Source of the DNA: Myxococcales bacterium
Lineage (GTDB): Bacteria; Myxococcota; Polyangia; Polyangiales; Polyangiaceae
Length of the DNA stretch: 13,712 nt
Assembly (NCBI GenBank): GCA_003151595.1
Contig: PLXW01000057.1
Location: 113,855 to 127,566, forward strand
Direction of reading: 5' to 3'
In this document: one piece after another, positions 1-8,400 of the stretch
Layout of the letters: each line of letters begins with the position of its first letter
Numbering within the stretch: the first letter of the stretch is position 1
Notes under the pieces: generated by a model
Seen by the model: only the letters and a program-made list of their open reading frames with translations
What the model was told of the DNA's origin: nothing
Database searches by the model: none
Made by a program: the position numbers and the translations under genes

Positions 1-153
1 TTCACGATCGGCATGTGTTTCCAGGTCTCCGACACCAACGTAACGAGCTGCCAGATCCGTCGCGCCGTGCTGGCGCACGCGCTGCTCTCGTTTGCGTACA
101 ACACGCTGATCTTGGCGTTCGTGTTGAACCTGGTCTTCGGGGCCGTCGGGTGA
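1..153 (+). CDS. DUF1345-like membrane protein, C-terminal end (5' end outside window)
   Basis: Frame 1 is open from the first base and ends at TGA 151-153, giving the last 50 residues of a protein. The visible part contains FQVSDTNVTS, a basic turn (QIRR), and then a long hydrophobic helix, LLSFAYNTLILAFVLNLVFG, ending two residues before the C-terminus. The sequence order 'GM-FQVSD-x-VTS-x-x-x-RR-x-VL-x-HALLSF-x-x-NT-x-ILA' matches my recollection of the C-terminus of DUF1345 family inner-membrane proteins, whose function is unknown. The last helix probably sits in the inner membrane. The identification rests on motif memory only and the rest of the gene is not visible. The 88 bases that follow (154-241) hold no gene and no convincing promoter. 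Confidence 0.65.
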   Translation, partial: FTIGMCFQVSDTNVTSCQIRRAVLAHALLSFAYNTLILAFVLNLVFGAVG

Positions 154-241
154 GCGCGAAGGTGCGATTCGCGCGGACAGGGCCGCTACGAAATGGCGCC
201 TTTCGTTTGACGCCCGAGCGGATGAGGCCGAGCATCGCAAG

Positions 242-1840
242 ATGCGATCCTTGTCCTCACCTCTTCGGTTGCTCGGTTGTGCGTTCGTCCTCCTCTCGGT
301 TGGACGTTGCAGCTCGTCGTCGTCAAGCAACCCGCCGGGCACTCCAACCTCGAGCGTCATCGGTACGACGGGCGGGAGCATCGCTTCGTCCGACGGTGTG
401 CTCAGCCTGAGCATTCCCGCGGGGGCCGTGAACGGGAACGTTACGGTCACGGTCACGCCGGAGGCATCGCCTCCATCGGGCGCGGTCGGCGCCGTCTACG
501 ACATCGGCCCGACGGGCACCGTGTTCAACTTCCCCGTCACGATGACGTTCCACTACGCGTCGGCCGACATCGGGAGCGCGTCGCCTTCGAGCCTGCGCGC
601 AGCGACCTACGGATCGAACGCATGGCAGATCCTCGCCGGCGGCAAGGTCGACGCGAACGCGAAGACCGTGTCCGGCACGACGATGCACTTGTCCACGTAC
701 GGCGAGATCCTCGCGACGAGCGGCGAAGTGTGCGCGCAGGTCACCTCGAGCTCGAACTGCGGCACCGCGACCAGCGGCGGCGGAAGCGCATCGGCGGGCG
801 GCACGAGCTCACCTCCGAGCGGCAGCAGCGGAGGCACCGGCGCCCTCGCGCCGGACGCCTGTCCCTCGCAGCCGACGTGCGCGACGGCGACGAACGTCTG
901 CGCGCAGTATCCGGGCGCGACGATGACGGGCTGCACCGACGGCGCGAGCGGGTTCACCGCGTCGTGCTGTTTCGCGCCGAGCGCGCCGGTGTGCTTTGCG
1001 GCCAGCGCCGGTGGTAGTTGCGCGAGCTCGGGGACCGGCACCAGCGGCGGCAACAGCAGTAGCTCGAGCGGCGGCTCGACTCCGGTCGGCTGCCCCAGTA
1101 CACCGACGTGCGCGACGGCCACGACCGCGTGCTCCCAGTTCCCGGGCGCGAAGCTCGCGAACTGCACCGACACGAGCGACGGCTACACCGGGTCGTGCTG
1201 CTTCGATCCGGGAACACCGGTGTGCGTCACCGACGAAGCGGCGGTCGGATGCTCGAACGCGGGCACGGGCACCGGCGGCAGCAGCAGCGGGAGCACCGGC
1301 ACCAGCAGCGGCACCACGAGCTGCGGCCCCGGCCCGACCTGTTCGGACGGAAGCGCGTGCAGCGGGTTCGTCGGATCGACGACGCAGTCGTGCACCAACA
1401 ACTCGAGTGGCTACACGGCGACATGCTGCATGCCGCTCGGCGTGCTCCCCGGATCGAGCGGCGGGTCTTCGAACAGCGGCGGCGTCTCGGGCCCGCCGAC
1501 GACCGGCGGCAGTAGCGGTGGAACCTCGAGCGGCGGGAGCACGGGGAACGCCGACGCCGGTGTTCCGACCGGCCCGCCGGGCGATGCGGGGACTGGCGGG
1601 CAGTCCGACGCCGCGGTGGGCTGCCAGTTCTCGCTGCTACCCACGAAGGTCGGGTCGTGCGGCGTGAACGAGACCTGCCCCGGCACGGGTCACACGTACC
1701 AGATGCTCTGCACCGCCATCGACGGCGGCACGACCTCGTGCACGTGCACGCAGGACGGGCAGCAGACGATGATCGTGGACCAGGATTGCTCGACGTTCAC
1801 CGAGTCGTCGATCACCGAGTGCGGCTACCCCGGACCCTGA
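242..1840 (+). CDS. Secreted or lipoprotein-like protein with ZU5-like domain and cysteine-rich repeats
   Basis: 532 residues. Residues 1-23 form an export signal: basic start, then a hydrophobic run ending GRC followed by six serines. Cys23 looks like a lipidation site, but Arg just before it is atypical for a lipobox, so ordinary signal-peptidase cleavage is also possible. Residues about 38-160 resemble a ZU5-type beta domain (GGSIASSDGVLSLSIPAGAV, then VTVTPEA, and a 'STYGE' end). Three cysteine-rich repeats follow (207-260, 284-337, 361-396) with spacing C-x5-C-x6-C-x10-C-x10-CC-x7-C-x8-C, separated by Gly/Ser/Thr-rich linkers. A distinct C-terminal segment (461-527) has eight more cysteines. 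The composition suits a disulfide-rich surface or periplasmic protein; ligand and role are unknown. GAGG at 224-227 lies rather far from the ATG, so the start is likely but not certain. A hairpin follows the stop. Confidence 0.85.
   Translation: MRSLSSPLRLLGCAFVLLSVGRCSSSSSSNPPGTPTSSVIGTTGGSIASSDGVLSLSIPAGAVNGNVTVTVTPEASPPSGAVGAVYDIGPTGTVFNFPVTMTFHYASADIGSASPSSLRAATYGSNAWQILAGGKVDANAKTVSGTTMHLSTYGEILATSGEVCAQVTSSSNCGTATSGGGSASAGGTSSPPSGSSGGTGALAPDACPSQPTCATATNVCAQYPGATMTGCTDGASGFTASCCFAPSAPVCFAASAGGSCASSGTGTSGGNSSSSSGGSTPVGCPSTPTCATATTACSQFPGAKLANCTDTSDGYTGSCCFDPGTPVCVTDEAAVGCSNAGTGTGGSSSGSTGTSSGTTSCGPGPTCSDGSACSGFVGSTTQSCTNNSSGYTATCCMPLGVLPGSSGGSSNSGGVSGPPTTGGSSGGTSSGGSTGNADAGVPTGPPGDAGTGGQSDAAVGCQFSLLPTKVGSCGVNETCPGTGHTYQMLCTAIDGGTTSCTCTQDGQQTMIVDQDCSTFTESSITECGYPGP
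860..1428 (+). repeat. Three tandem Cys-rich coding repeats
   Basis: Three copies inside the secreted protein, about 230 bases apart. Copies 1 and 2 share near-identical DNA at 'ccgacgtgcgcgacggc', and their eight cysteines are spaced identically. Copy 3 has five residues instead of six between its second and third cysteines and stops after the CC pair, losing the last two cysteines. This is evidence of internal duplication followed by divergence. The linkers are rich in ggc/agc codons and are themselves low-complexity. Confidence 0.8.
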
Positions 1841-1859
1841 GGGAGCTGCCGGGGGAGGG

Positions 1860-1905
1860 GAGACGTGGCGCGATCGTAGAATCGATGTAGATCTCGCGCC
1901 GTCTC
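1860..1905 (+). terminator. Candidate hairpin terminator after the Cys-rich protein gene
   Basis: GAGAC (1860-1864) pairs with GTCTC (1901-1905), and GGCGCGA (1867-1873) pairs with TCGCGCC (1894-1900), with a two-base bulge and a loop of about 20 bases. A pyrimidine-rich stretch follows (tcttctcgtttcg). The location, 20 bases after a stop codon, suits an intrinsic terminator, though the T-tract is interrupted. It ends 25 bases before the next start codon, so it could instead act as a leader structure for the TPR gene. Confidence 0.45.
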
Positions 1906-1929
1906 TCTTCTCGTTTCGCCATTGCCCCG

Positions 1930-2634
1930 ATGAACTACTACTGGACGTACTACGCGCTCACGTTCTTCGCCGCGTACGCGGTGCGAAATCCGTGGATCTG
2001 CGGCGTGGTCGTGGCGTTCTACGCGCTGCGGCCGTGGCTGCCGGATCCGGTGGTGATCTTGCGAAACCTGGGGCGCATCGGCGCGCTGAAGCGGCAGGCG
2101 ACGCTCAACGCTTCCAACGTGACGGCGCGGCGCGATCTCGGGCGGGCGTACCTCGAGCTGCGGCGGCCGAGGGCGGCGCTCGAGTACCTCGACGAGGCGA
2201 AGGCGCGCGATCCGCGTGACGCGGAGATCGCGTACCTGCGCGGGCTCGCGCTCCTCGGCGTGCGCGAGGACGAAGAGGCGCTGCGCGCGTTCGGCGCGGC
2301 GGTGGGGATCGATCCCGAGAAAGGCGAGCCGTTCTCGAGCGTGCGCGGCGAGGGGTCGCGCTTCAATCGGTTCGGCGAGGCGTACCTCGCGGCGGCGACG
2401 GCGCTGGAGCGCCTCGAGCGATTCGCAGACGCCGAAGAAGCGCTCTCGATGGCGGCGATGCACAACTCGTCGCTCCTCGAGCCCCTCGTTCGGCTCGCGC
2501 GTGTGCGTCGGCATCAGGGGAACAGCGATGGCGCGCGCGAAGCGGTGCAGACGGCGCGAAAGACGTACGGCGAGCTCCCCGGCTTCATGCGACGAAGGCA
2601 GATCGGCTGGGCGATTCGGGCGTACCTGGCGTGA
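1930..2634 (+). CDS. Membrane-anchored TPR protein
   Basis: 234 residues. The N-terminus (about 5-34) is aromatic and hydrophobic (YYALTFFAAYAV, then ICGVVVAFYAL), consistent with one or two membrane segments and no cleavable signal. Residues about 65-215 form tetratricopeptide repeats: a clear unit at 66-97 (DLGRAYLEL, AALEYLDEAKARDP), a second at 98-130 (AYLRGLALLG, EEALRAFGAAVGIDP), and weaker ones at about 145-178 and 181-214. TPRs bind other proteins, so this is probably a scaffold or assembly factor at the inner membrane; the partner cannot be read from the sequence. No good ribosome-binding site is visible before the ATG at 1930. The downstream neighbour is convergent and degenerate, so no operon partner is evident. 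Confidence 0.8.
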   Translation: MNYYWTYYALTFFAAYAVRNPWICGVVVAFYALRPWLPDPVVILRNLGRIGALKRQATLNASNVTARRDLGRAYLELRRPRAALEYLDEAKARDPRDAEIAYLRGLALLGVREDEEALRAFGAAVGIDPEKGEPFSSVRGEGSRFNRFGEAYLAAATALERLERFADAEEALSMAAMHNSSLLEPLVRLARVRRHQGNSDGAREAVQTARKTYGELPGFMRRRQIGWAIRAYLA

Positions 2635-2635
2635 G

Positions 2636-2655
2636 CCTCGCGTAATCGCGCGAGG
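2636..2655. terminator. Hairpin between convergent genes
   Basis: CCTCGCG (2636-2642) and CGCGAGG (2649-2655) form a perfect seven-base stem with a six-base loop, starting one base after the TPR gene's stop codon and nine bases before the end of the minus-strand kinase relic. The location fits a bidirectional terminator, but neither strand has a T-tract, so a Rho-independent role is not proven. Confidence 0.4.
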
Positions 2656-2663
2656 ATCTCGCC

Positions 2664-4236
2664 CTACCGCGATGCGCGCGCTGATGCGGCGCGCTCGGCG
2701 TGGTGGCCGCGCGTGTAATCGTCGGCGGCCTGCGAGGCGAGCTTGGACGCGCGATCGGGATCGCCGTGCGTCGCGTCGAGCGCGCGAGCCAGCGCGAGAC
2801 GAATGTCACCGAGGACGATGGGATCGATCCCTTGCTCGCCGATCGCAATCGCATGCTCGAGCGGCGCCATGGCTTCGCCCGGCGCATGGAGCGCGATCTT
2901 CGCTTCCCCGAGCGCGAGATCCGCGAGCGCCGCTTCGGGAACTCGCACGCCGCGACGCGCTGGAGAGTCAGCTCGGCGTCGGGGGTTGCTCTCGCCGTAC
3001 GCGCGCACCAGCGTGTCGGCGATCTCCGTGTACATCGCGAGCGCCCCGCGACGGTCTCCGCGGTCGTAGAGATCGTCGCCGATGTCGAGGCGCGCCAGCG
3101 CGGCGCGCGCGTGCGTACGACCGAGGTGCTCCTCCAGGATGACGACCGACTGCCGATACAGCGCGAGCGCGCCGTCGCGCTTTCCCTGACCGTAGAGGAC
3201 TTGCCGCGCACCTTCAGGAGATGCGCCGTCGCCGTGGGATCGCCGCCCCGACGCGCGATCGCGGCCTCGGCAAAGCGCGCGTAGCGCTCTCCCTCCTCGG
3301 GTTGATCGAGCGCGTAGCCGACGAAGTGCACGAGCCAAATCCAGGAGTCGATGGCGAACTCGTCGTAGCGCGCGGCCTCGGCGGCGAAGGTGGCGTCGAG
3401 CACACCGGGATGGGGCGCGCGGGGGCGGTCACCCGTCCTTCCTTCTTCGCCGCCATCGACTCGCCGAACGTCGCCCCGTCGAACGGGCGCACGTTGCCGA
3501 GCGACTCGTACAGGGTCACGCAGAACGCGAATTGATCCGAGCGCTCGTCGCTCCGGCCGTCGAACAGCTGCTCCGGCCCCATGTACGCCGGCGTTCCGGC
3601 GACGACGCTCATCGTGTCGGCGGTCGACGCCGGCGCTCCCGACACCATGCGATCGGTCTCGTCCGAGTCATGCGCGGCGGTCGACGACGGCGTCATCGGC
3701 TGCGTCGGCATCTCGGACACCGGGCGTGCGAGCCCGAAGTCCAGGACGCGCGCGCGCTCGTCGTCGTCGACGATCACGTTGTCCGGTTTGAAGTCGCGAT
3801 GCAGCAGCCCCGCCGAGTGCGCCGCCGCTAGCGCGCGCCCCGCCTACACGAACACCGCCAGCACCTCGCTGCGTGCGCGGCCTGGCGCGCACCACGCGCG
3901 CAGCGTCTCGCCCTGCACGTACTCCATGACGACGAAGAGCGTCCCCTCGTACTCGCCGACGTCGAACACGGCGACTACGTTCGGATGCGACAGCTTGGCC
4001 ATCGCCTGCGCCTCGCGCCGGAGCCGCGCGCTGGCGATGTCGTCGTCGCCGGTGTCGTGAAGGAGCTTGATGGCGACGCGCCGGTCGAGCTCCGGGTCGT
4101 AGGCGAGGTGCACGACACCCATCCCACCTTTGCCGAGCTTCTTCAGCACGGTGAAGCGGCCAAGTTGGGCGCCGGGGGCGAGCTCTGCGTGGAGCGCCAA
4201 GGAGAGACGAGTATAGAGGACCCCGGACTGCCCCAA
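2664..4236 (-). pseudogene. Degenerate Ser/Thr protein kinase-TPR gene
   Basis: Three minus-strand frames together spell a myxobacterial-type Hanks kinase with a C-terminal TPR region. From TTG 4236 (start uncertain): glycine loop GKGGMGVV at 35-42, VAIK lysine at 57, alpha-C glutamate near 75. An in-frame TAG (3844-3846) sits where homologues usually read Gln, and the same frame then continues through HRDFKPDN (146-153), DFG (166-168) and GTPAYMGPEQ (214-223). Near 3418-3425 the match jumps to a second frame, directly into TPR-like helices (EEGERYARFAEAAIARRGG), so the end of the kinase C-lobe and the usual linker or membrane part appear missing. Near 3203 a further one-base loss moves to the frame ending at TAG 2664-2666. 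Family members phosphorylate proteins. Here at most a dead N-lobe fragment is expected. Several assembly errors could mimic some of this. Confidence 0.8.
3844..3846 (-). other. In-frame TAG between kinase N-lobe and catalytic loop
   Basis: The codon after EVLAVFV reads TAG. The next codons in the same frame read AGRALAAAHSAGLLHRD, a normal continuation into the catalytic loop. CAG (Gln) is the common codon in relatives at this position, so a single C-to-T change explains it. Confidence 0.75.
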
Positions 4237-4316
4237 AGCCCGCCTTTTTTGCGCGACGCTCGCAGCCCTCTCGACATCGTAACGTCGCCGCGAACCGTCT
4301 CCTGGAGCCCGTCTCG
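4237..4316. promoter_or_regulatory. Intergenic region between kinase relic and efflux operon
   Basis: Eighty bases separate the divergent starts, and the efflux operon promoter is expected here or just inside the relic. GGAG at 4304-4307 is nine bases before the adaptor ATG and is a fair ribosome-binding site. GCGACG (4253-4258) and CGTCGC (4283-4288) are inverted copies and could be operator half-sites, but such short matches are common in this GC-rich DNA. No clear -35/-10 pair was found. Confidence 0.35.
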
Positions 4317-5450
4317 ATGATCTCGCGTTCTGTCGGAGCCCACGCCTCGTTTGCCGCTCTCGTCGCCACGTCGCTCTCGCTGGTCGCCTGCACCAAGAGT
4401 GAAGCGCACTCGCAAGGCTTCGGCCCCGTGCCCGTGCAGGCCATGCACCTCACCGAGAAGACCGTCACCGAGTTCGACGAGTACCTGGCGTCGCTCACGT
4501 CGCGTCGATCGATCACGCTCTACCCGCAAGTGAGCGGCTACGTGCGCGCCATCCGCGTGAAGCCGGGCGACGTCGTGAAGCAGGGGGCGCTGCTGGTCGA
4601 CATCGACCCCGGGCAGCAAGCGTCGCAGCTGAAGAGCCTCGCTGCGAACGTGCAGACCAAACGCGCGAACCTGTCGTACGCGATCCAGAACGACGAGAGC
4701 TCCAAGGGGCTCGTGCAAGCGGGCCTCCTCGGGCAGCTCGATTACCAGCAGCGCCATAGCCAGCGCCTCGCGGCCGAGACCGATCTGAAGGCGTCCGAGG
4801 CGCAGATGGACGCGCAGTCCGACCTGCTCCGCTTCTATTCGATCACCGCGCCGAGCGACGGCGTCGTGGGCGACGTCCCGGTGAAGGTCGGCGACTACGT
4901 GAGCCCGCCCACGCGCCTCACGTCGGTCGATCAAGACAAGCTGATCGAAGCGTACGTGTACGTGCCCATCGGCAAAGCAAACGCCATCAAGCCCGACACG
5001 ACGATCCAGCTGGTCGACGACGCGGGAAAGGTCGTGTGCGAAGAGAAGCCGTCGTTCATCGCGCCGCAGGTGAGCGTCGATACGCAGACCGTGCTGGTCA
5101 AGACGATCTGCCCGAACGCGGGGTCGCTCCGCGCAGCGCAGGTGCTGAAGGCGCGGATCGTCTGGGCGAAGCGGGGAGGGGTCACGATCCCCACGGCGGC
5201 GGTGACGCGGCAGTCGGGGCAGTATTTCGCGTACGTCGTGGAGCGCGGGCCGCAAGGGACCGCGGCGCATCAGCGCGCGATCGACGTCGGCGCCATCCTC
5301 GACAACGAGTTCGTCGTGAAGAGCGGCCTCGCCGTCGGCGACGAGGTCGTGACGACGAACATCCAGAAGGTCCGCGACGGCGTCCCGATAGCGCCGACCG
5401 AGGCTGCGACCGCCGACGGCGGGTCGAACGAGTCCGACGCCGGCCACTGA
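4317..5450 (+). CDS. RND efflux periplasmic adaptor (membrane fusion lipoprotein)
   Basis: 377 residues, AcrA/MexA type. The signal ends in lipobox LVAC, with Cys25 as the lipidated residue, so the protein is probably anchored in the inner membrane facing the periplasm. The first lipoyl half is at about 66-100 (YPQVSGYVRAIRVKPGDVVKQG). An alpha-hairpin spans about 100-170. The second lipoyl half is at about 173-200 (ITAPSDGVVGDVPVKVGDYV), followed by a beta-barrel (about 205-285) and a membrane-proximal domain (about 290-360, including LAVGDEVVTTN). It links the RND pump to the outer-membrane channel encoded next. Two cysteines, 241 and 265, lie in the barrel region and might form a disulfide. 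GGAG nine bases upstream supports the start. It is the first gene of the operon; the pump gene starts 19 bases after its stop. Confidence 0.93.
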   Translation: MISRSVGAHASFAALVATSLSLVACTKSEAHSQGFGPVPVQAMHLTEKTVTEFDEYLASLTSRRSITLYPQVSGYVRAIRVKPGDVVKQGALLVDIDPGQQASQLKSLAANVQTKRANLSYAIQNDESSKGLVQAGLLGQLDYQQRHSQRLAAETDLKASEAQMDAQSDLLRFYSITAPSDGVVGDVPVKVGDYVSPPTRLTSVDQDKLIEAYVYVPIGKANAIKPDTTIQLVDDAGKVVCEEKPSFIAPQVSVDTQTVLVKTICPNAGSLRAAQVLKARIVWAKRGGVTIPTAAVTRQSGQYFAYVVERGPQGTAAHQRAIDVGAILDNEFVVKSGLAVGDEVVTTNIQKVRDGVPIAPTEAATADGGSNESDAGH

Positions 5451-5469
5451 GCCGCGGAACGCGAAAACC

Positions 5470-8400
5470 ATGTTCGTCGACTTCTTCATCAAGCGTCCGA
5501 TCTTCGCCGCCGTCTGCTCGATCTTGATCGTGCTCGCCGGCGCGATCTGCATTCCGTCACTGCCTATCGCGCAATACCCGCAGATCGCGCTGCCGCAGGT
5601 CTCGGTGTCGAGCTTCTATACCGGCGCCAACGCCGAGGTCGTCGAGAGCGCGGTGACGATCCCCATCGAGCAGGCCGTCAACGGCGTCGAGGGGATGAAG
5701 TACATCACGTCGGTCAGCGGCAACGACGGCTCGAGCTCGATCACCGTCACGTTCGATCCGTCGCGCGACCTCGACGTCGCCGCGGTCGACGTGCAGAACC
5801 GCGTCGCGACCGCGCAGGCGCGCCTACCGAACGAGGTGAAGCAGACCGGCGTCACTGTGACGAAGAACTCGAGCTCGTTCGTCCTCGCGTTCGCGCTGTT
5901 CCCCGAGCACGGCGAGTACGACCAGAAGTTCATCTCCAACTACGCCGACGTCTACTTGAAGGACGCCATCAAGCGCGTCCCCGGAGTCTCGGACGTGCGC
6001 ATCTTCGGCGAGCGCAAGTTCGCCATGCGCCTGTGGCTCGACCCGGAGAAGCTCGCGCAGCGCGGGCTCACGGCGGGGGACGTGGTGAGCGCGCTCGGTG
6101 AGCAGAATCTCCAGGTGCCGGCCGGTCAGATCGGCCAGCCGCCCGCGCCGCACGAGAAGGATTTCCAGATCAGCCTTCAGGTCGAAGGGCGCCTCACCGA
6201 GGAGTCGCAGTTCGAGGACATCGTGCTCAAGGCGAACGCCGACGGCACGCTCGTTCGCTTGAAAGACGTGGGACGCGCGGAGCTCGGCGCCGAGGACTAC
6301 TCGACGGTGCTCCGGTTCAACGGCCAGACCGCCATCGGCCTCGGCGTCTTGCAGCTCCCGACGGCGAACGCGCTCGACGTGCGGAACAACGTGCTGAAGA
6401 CGATCGAGACGCTCTCCAAGCGGTTCCCGCCGGGGCTGACGTGGGTCGACGCCTTCGACACGACGCTCGCCGTGCAAGCGTCGGTCGACGAGGTCGTCAT
6501 CACGCTGGTCGAGGCCATCTTCCTCGTCGTGGCCGTCATCTTCTTGTTCCTCCAGACCGGCAACAGCACGCTCATTCCGTCGATCACGATCCCGGTCTCG
6601 CTCATCGGCACGTTCGCCTTCGTGAAGATGTTCGGCTTCTCGATCAACACGCTGACGCTCTTCGGTCTCACGCTCGCGACGGGGCTCGTGGTCGACGACG
6701 CGATCGTCGTCCTCGAGAACATTCAGCGTTTCATCGACGACAAGGGGATGAACGCGCGCGACGCGGCGTCGGCCGCGATGAAGGAGGTGTCGGGCGCCGT
6801 CGTGGCCACGTCGCTCGTGCTGATGGCGGTGTTCGCGCCAGTCGCGTTTCTGCCGGGGACGACGGGGCGCATCTACCAGCAGTTTTCGCTGACGATCGCC
6901 TTCTCGGTCGCGCTCTCGCTCTTCAACTCGCTCACGCTCACCCCAGCGCTCTCGGCGCGCCTCCTGAAGCGAACGCCCGACAAGAAGAACATCGTCTTCC
7001 GCGGCTTCGATCGCGCGCTCAACGGCTTTCGCGACGGCTACGTGGCGATGCTCCACTGGCTCCTTCGCTGGCGATCGGTGACGGTGCTCAGCTACGCGCT
7101 CGCCGTCGCCGCGGCCGCGTTCCTCTACATGAACGTCCCCAGCGGGTTCCTCCCCGAGGAAGACGCGGGCTACTTCATCGTCATGGCGCAGGCGCCGAGC
7201 GGCACGTCGCTCGGCTACACGGAGCGCGTGATGGACGACATGGAGAAGACGCTGAAGACGGTCCCCGAGATCGCCGCGGTCTTCCAGGTCGGCGGGTTCT
7301 CCTTCACGGGCAACGGGCCGAACCGATCGATCGCGTTCGTGAACCTGAAGCCATGGGATCAGCGAAAGCGCGCCGACCAATCGATGTCGGCGATCATCAA
7401 TCGCCTTCGCGGCCCGCTCATGGGCAACCAGAAGGCGCTCATCTTTCCGTTCGCGCCGCCGGCGATCTCGGGCGTCGGGAGCTTCGGCGGGTTCCAGTTC
7501 GAGATCGAAGATCAGAGCGGCGGCACGATCCAGGAGCTGGCGAACGTCACGCAGGGGACGATCGGCGCGGCGTCGAAATCGAAGTCGCTGGTCGGTCTCT
7601 TCACCGGCTTCACTGCCGACGATCCGCAGCTGTACCTGCGCGTGAACCGCGAGCGCGCCAAGCAGCTGAACGTCGCGCTCACCGACGTCTTCCAGACGCT
7701 GCAGGTCTACATGGGCTCGCAGTACGTGAACGACTTCACGTTCTCGAACCGCTCGTACCGCGTGTACGTGCAGGCCGATCAGCAGTTCCGCGGGAACCCG
7801 AAGGCGCTCACGTCGTTCTACACGCGCTCGCACGGCGGCGCGGCGACCGGACAGAGCGCGACGGGGTTGCCGGTCGCGGGCTCGACGGGCGCCTCGGCGG
7901 GGTCGATGGTGAGCCTCGACAACCTGCTCGACATGCAGCCGCGCGTCTCGGCCGCGCAGATCTCGCACTACAACTTGTTCCGCTCGACCGAGATCAACGG
8001 CGCGCCGGCGCCCGGCAAGAGCTCGGGCGAAGCGGTGAACGAGATGCAGCGCGTGGCCGCGCAGACGCTGCCGCAGGGCTTCAGCTACGAGTGGACCGGG
8101 ATCGCGAAGGAGCAGATCGAGTCGGGCAACGCCACGCTCGTCATCTTCGCGATGGCGTTGGTGCTCGTCTTCCTCGTGCTCGCCGCGCAGTACGAGAGCT
8201 TCAGCTTGCCGATGATCGTTCTCCTCTCGGTACCGCTCGGCCTCGTGGGAGCGCTCGGCGGGCAGATGATCCGGCATCAGTCGAACGACGTCTTCTGCCA
8301 GGTCGGGCTCGTGATGTTGATCGGCCTCTCGGCGAAGAACGCGATCCTCATCGTCGAGTTCGCGAACCAGCTGCGCGAGCGCGGTCATTCGATCATCGAT

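Noticed and set aside
207..241. TTGACG as a sigma-70 -35 box before the Cys-rich protein gene
   Set aside because: No matching -10 element at proper spacing before the start codon.
2700..3284. Plus-strand open frame of 194 codons over the kinase relic
   Set aside because: The minus strand gives TPR-like protein across the same bases; the plus frame is low-information and starts without a ribosome-binding site.
4245..4250. Run of six T on the plus strand as a terminator tail
   Set aside because: No stable stem directly precedes it and no plus-strand gene ends there.
4143..5552. Minus-strand open frame of 469 codons opposite the adaptor
   Set aside because: Antisense shadow of the adaptor and pump start, with biased composition and no motifs.
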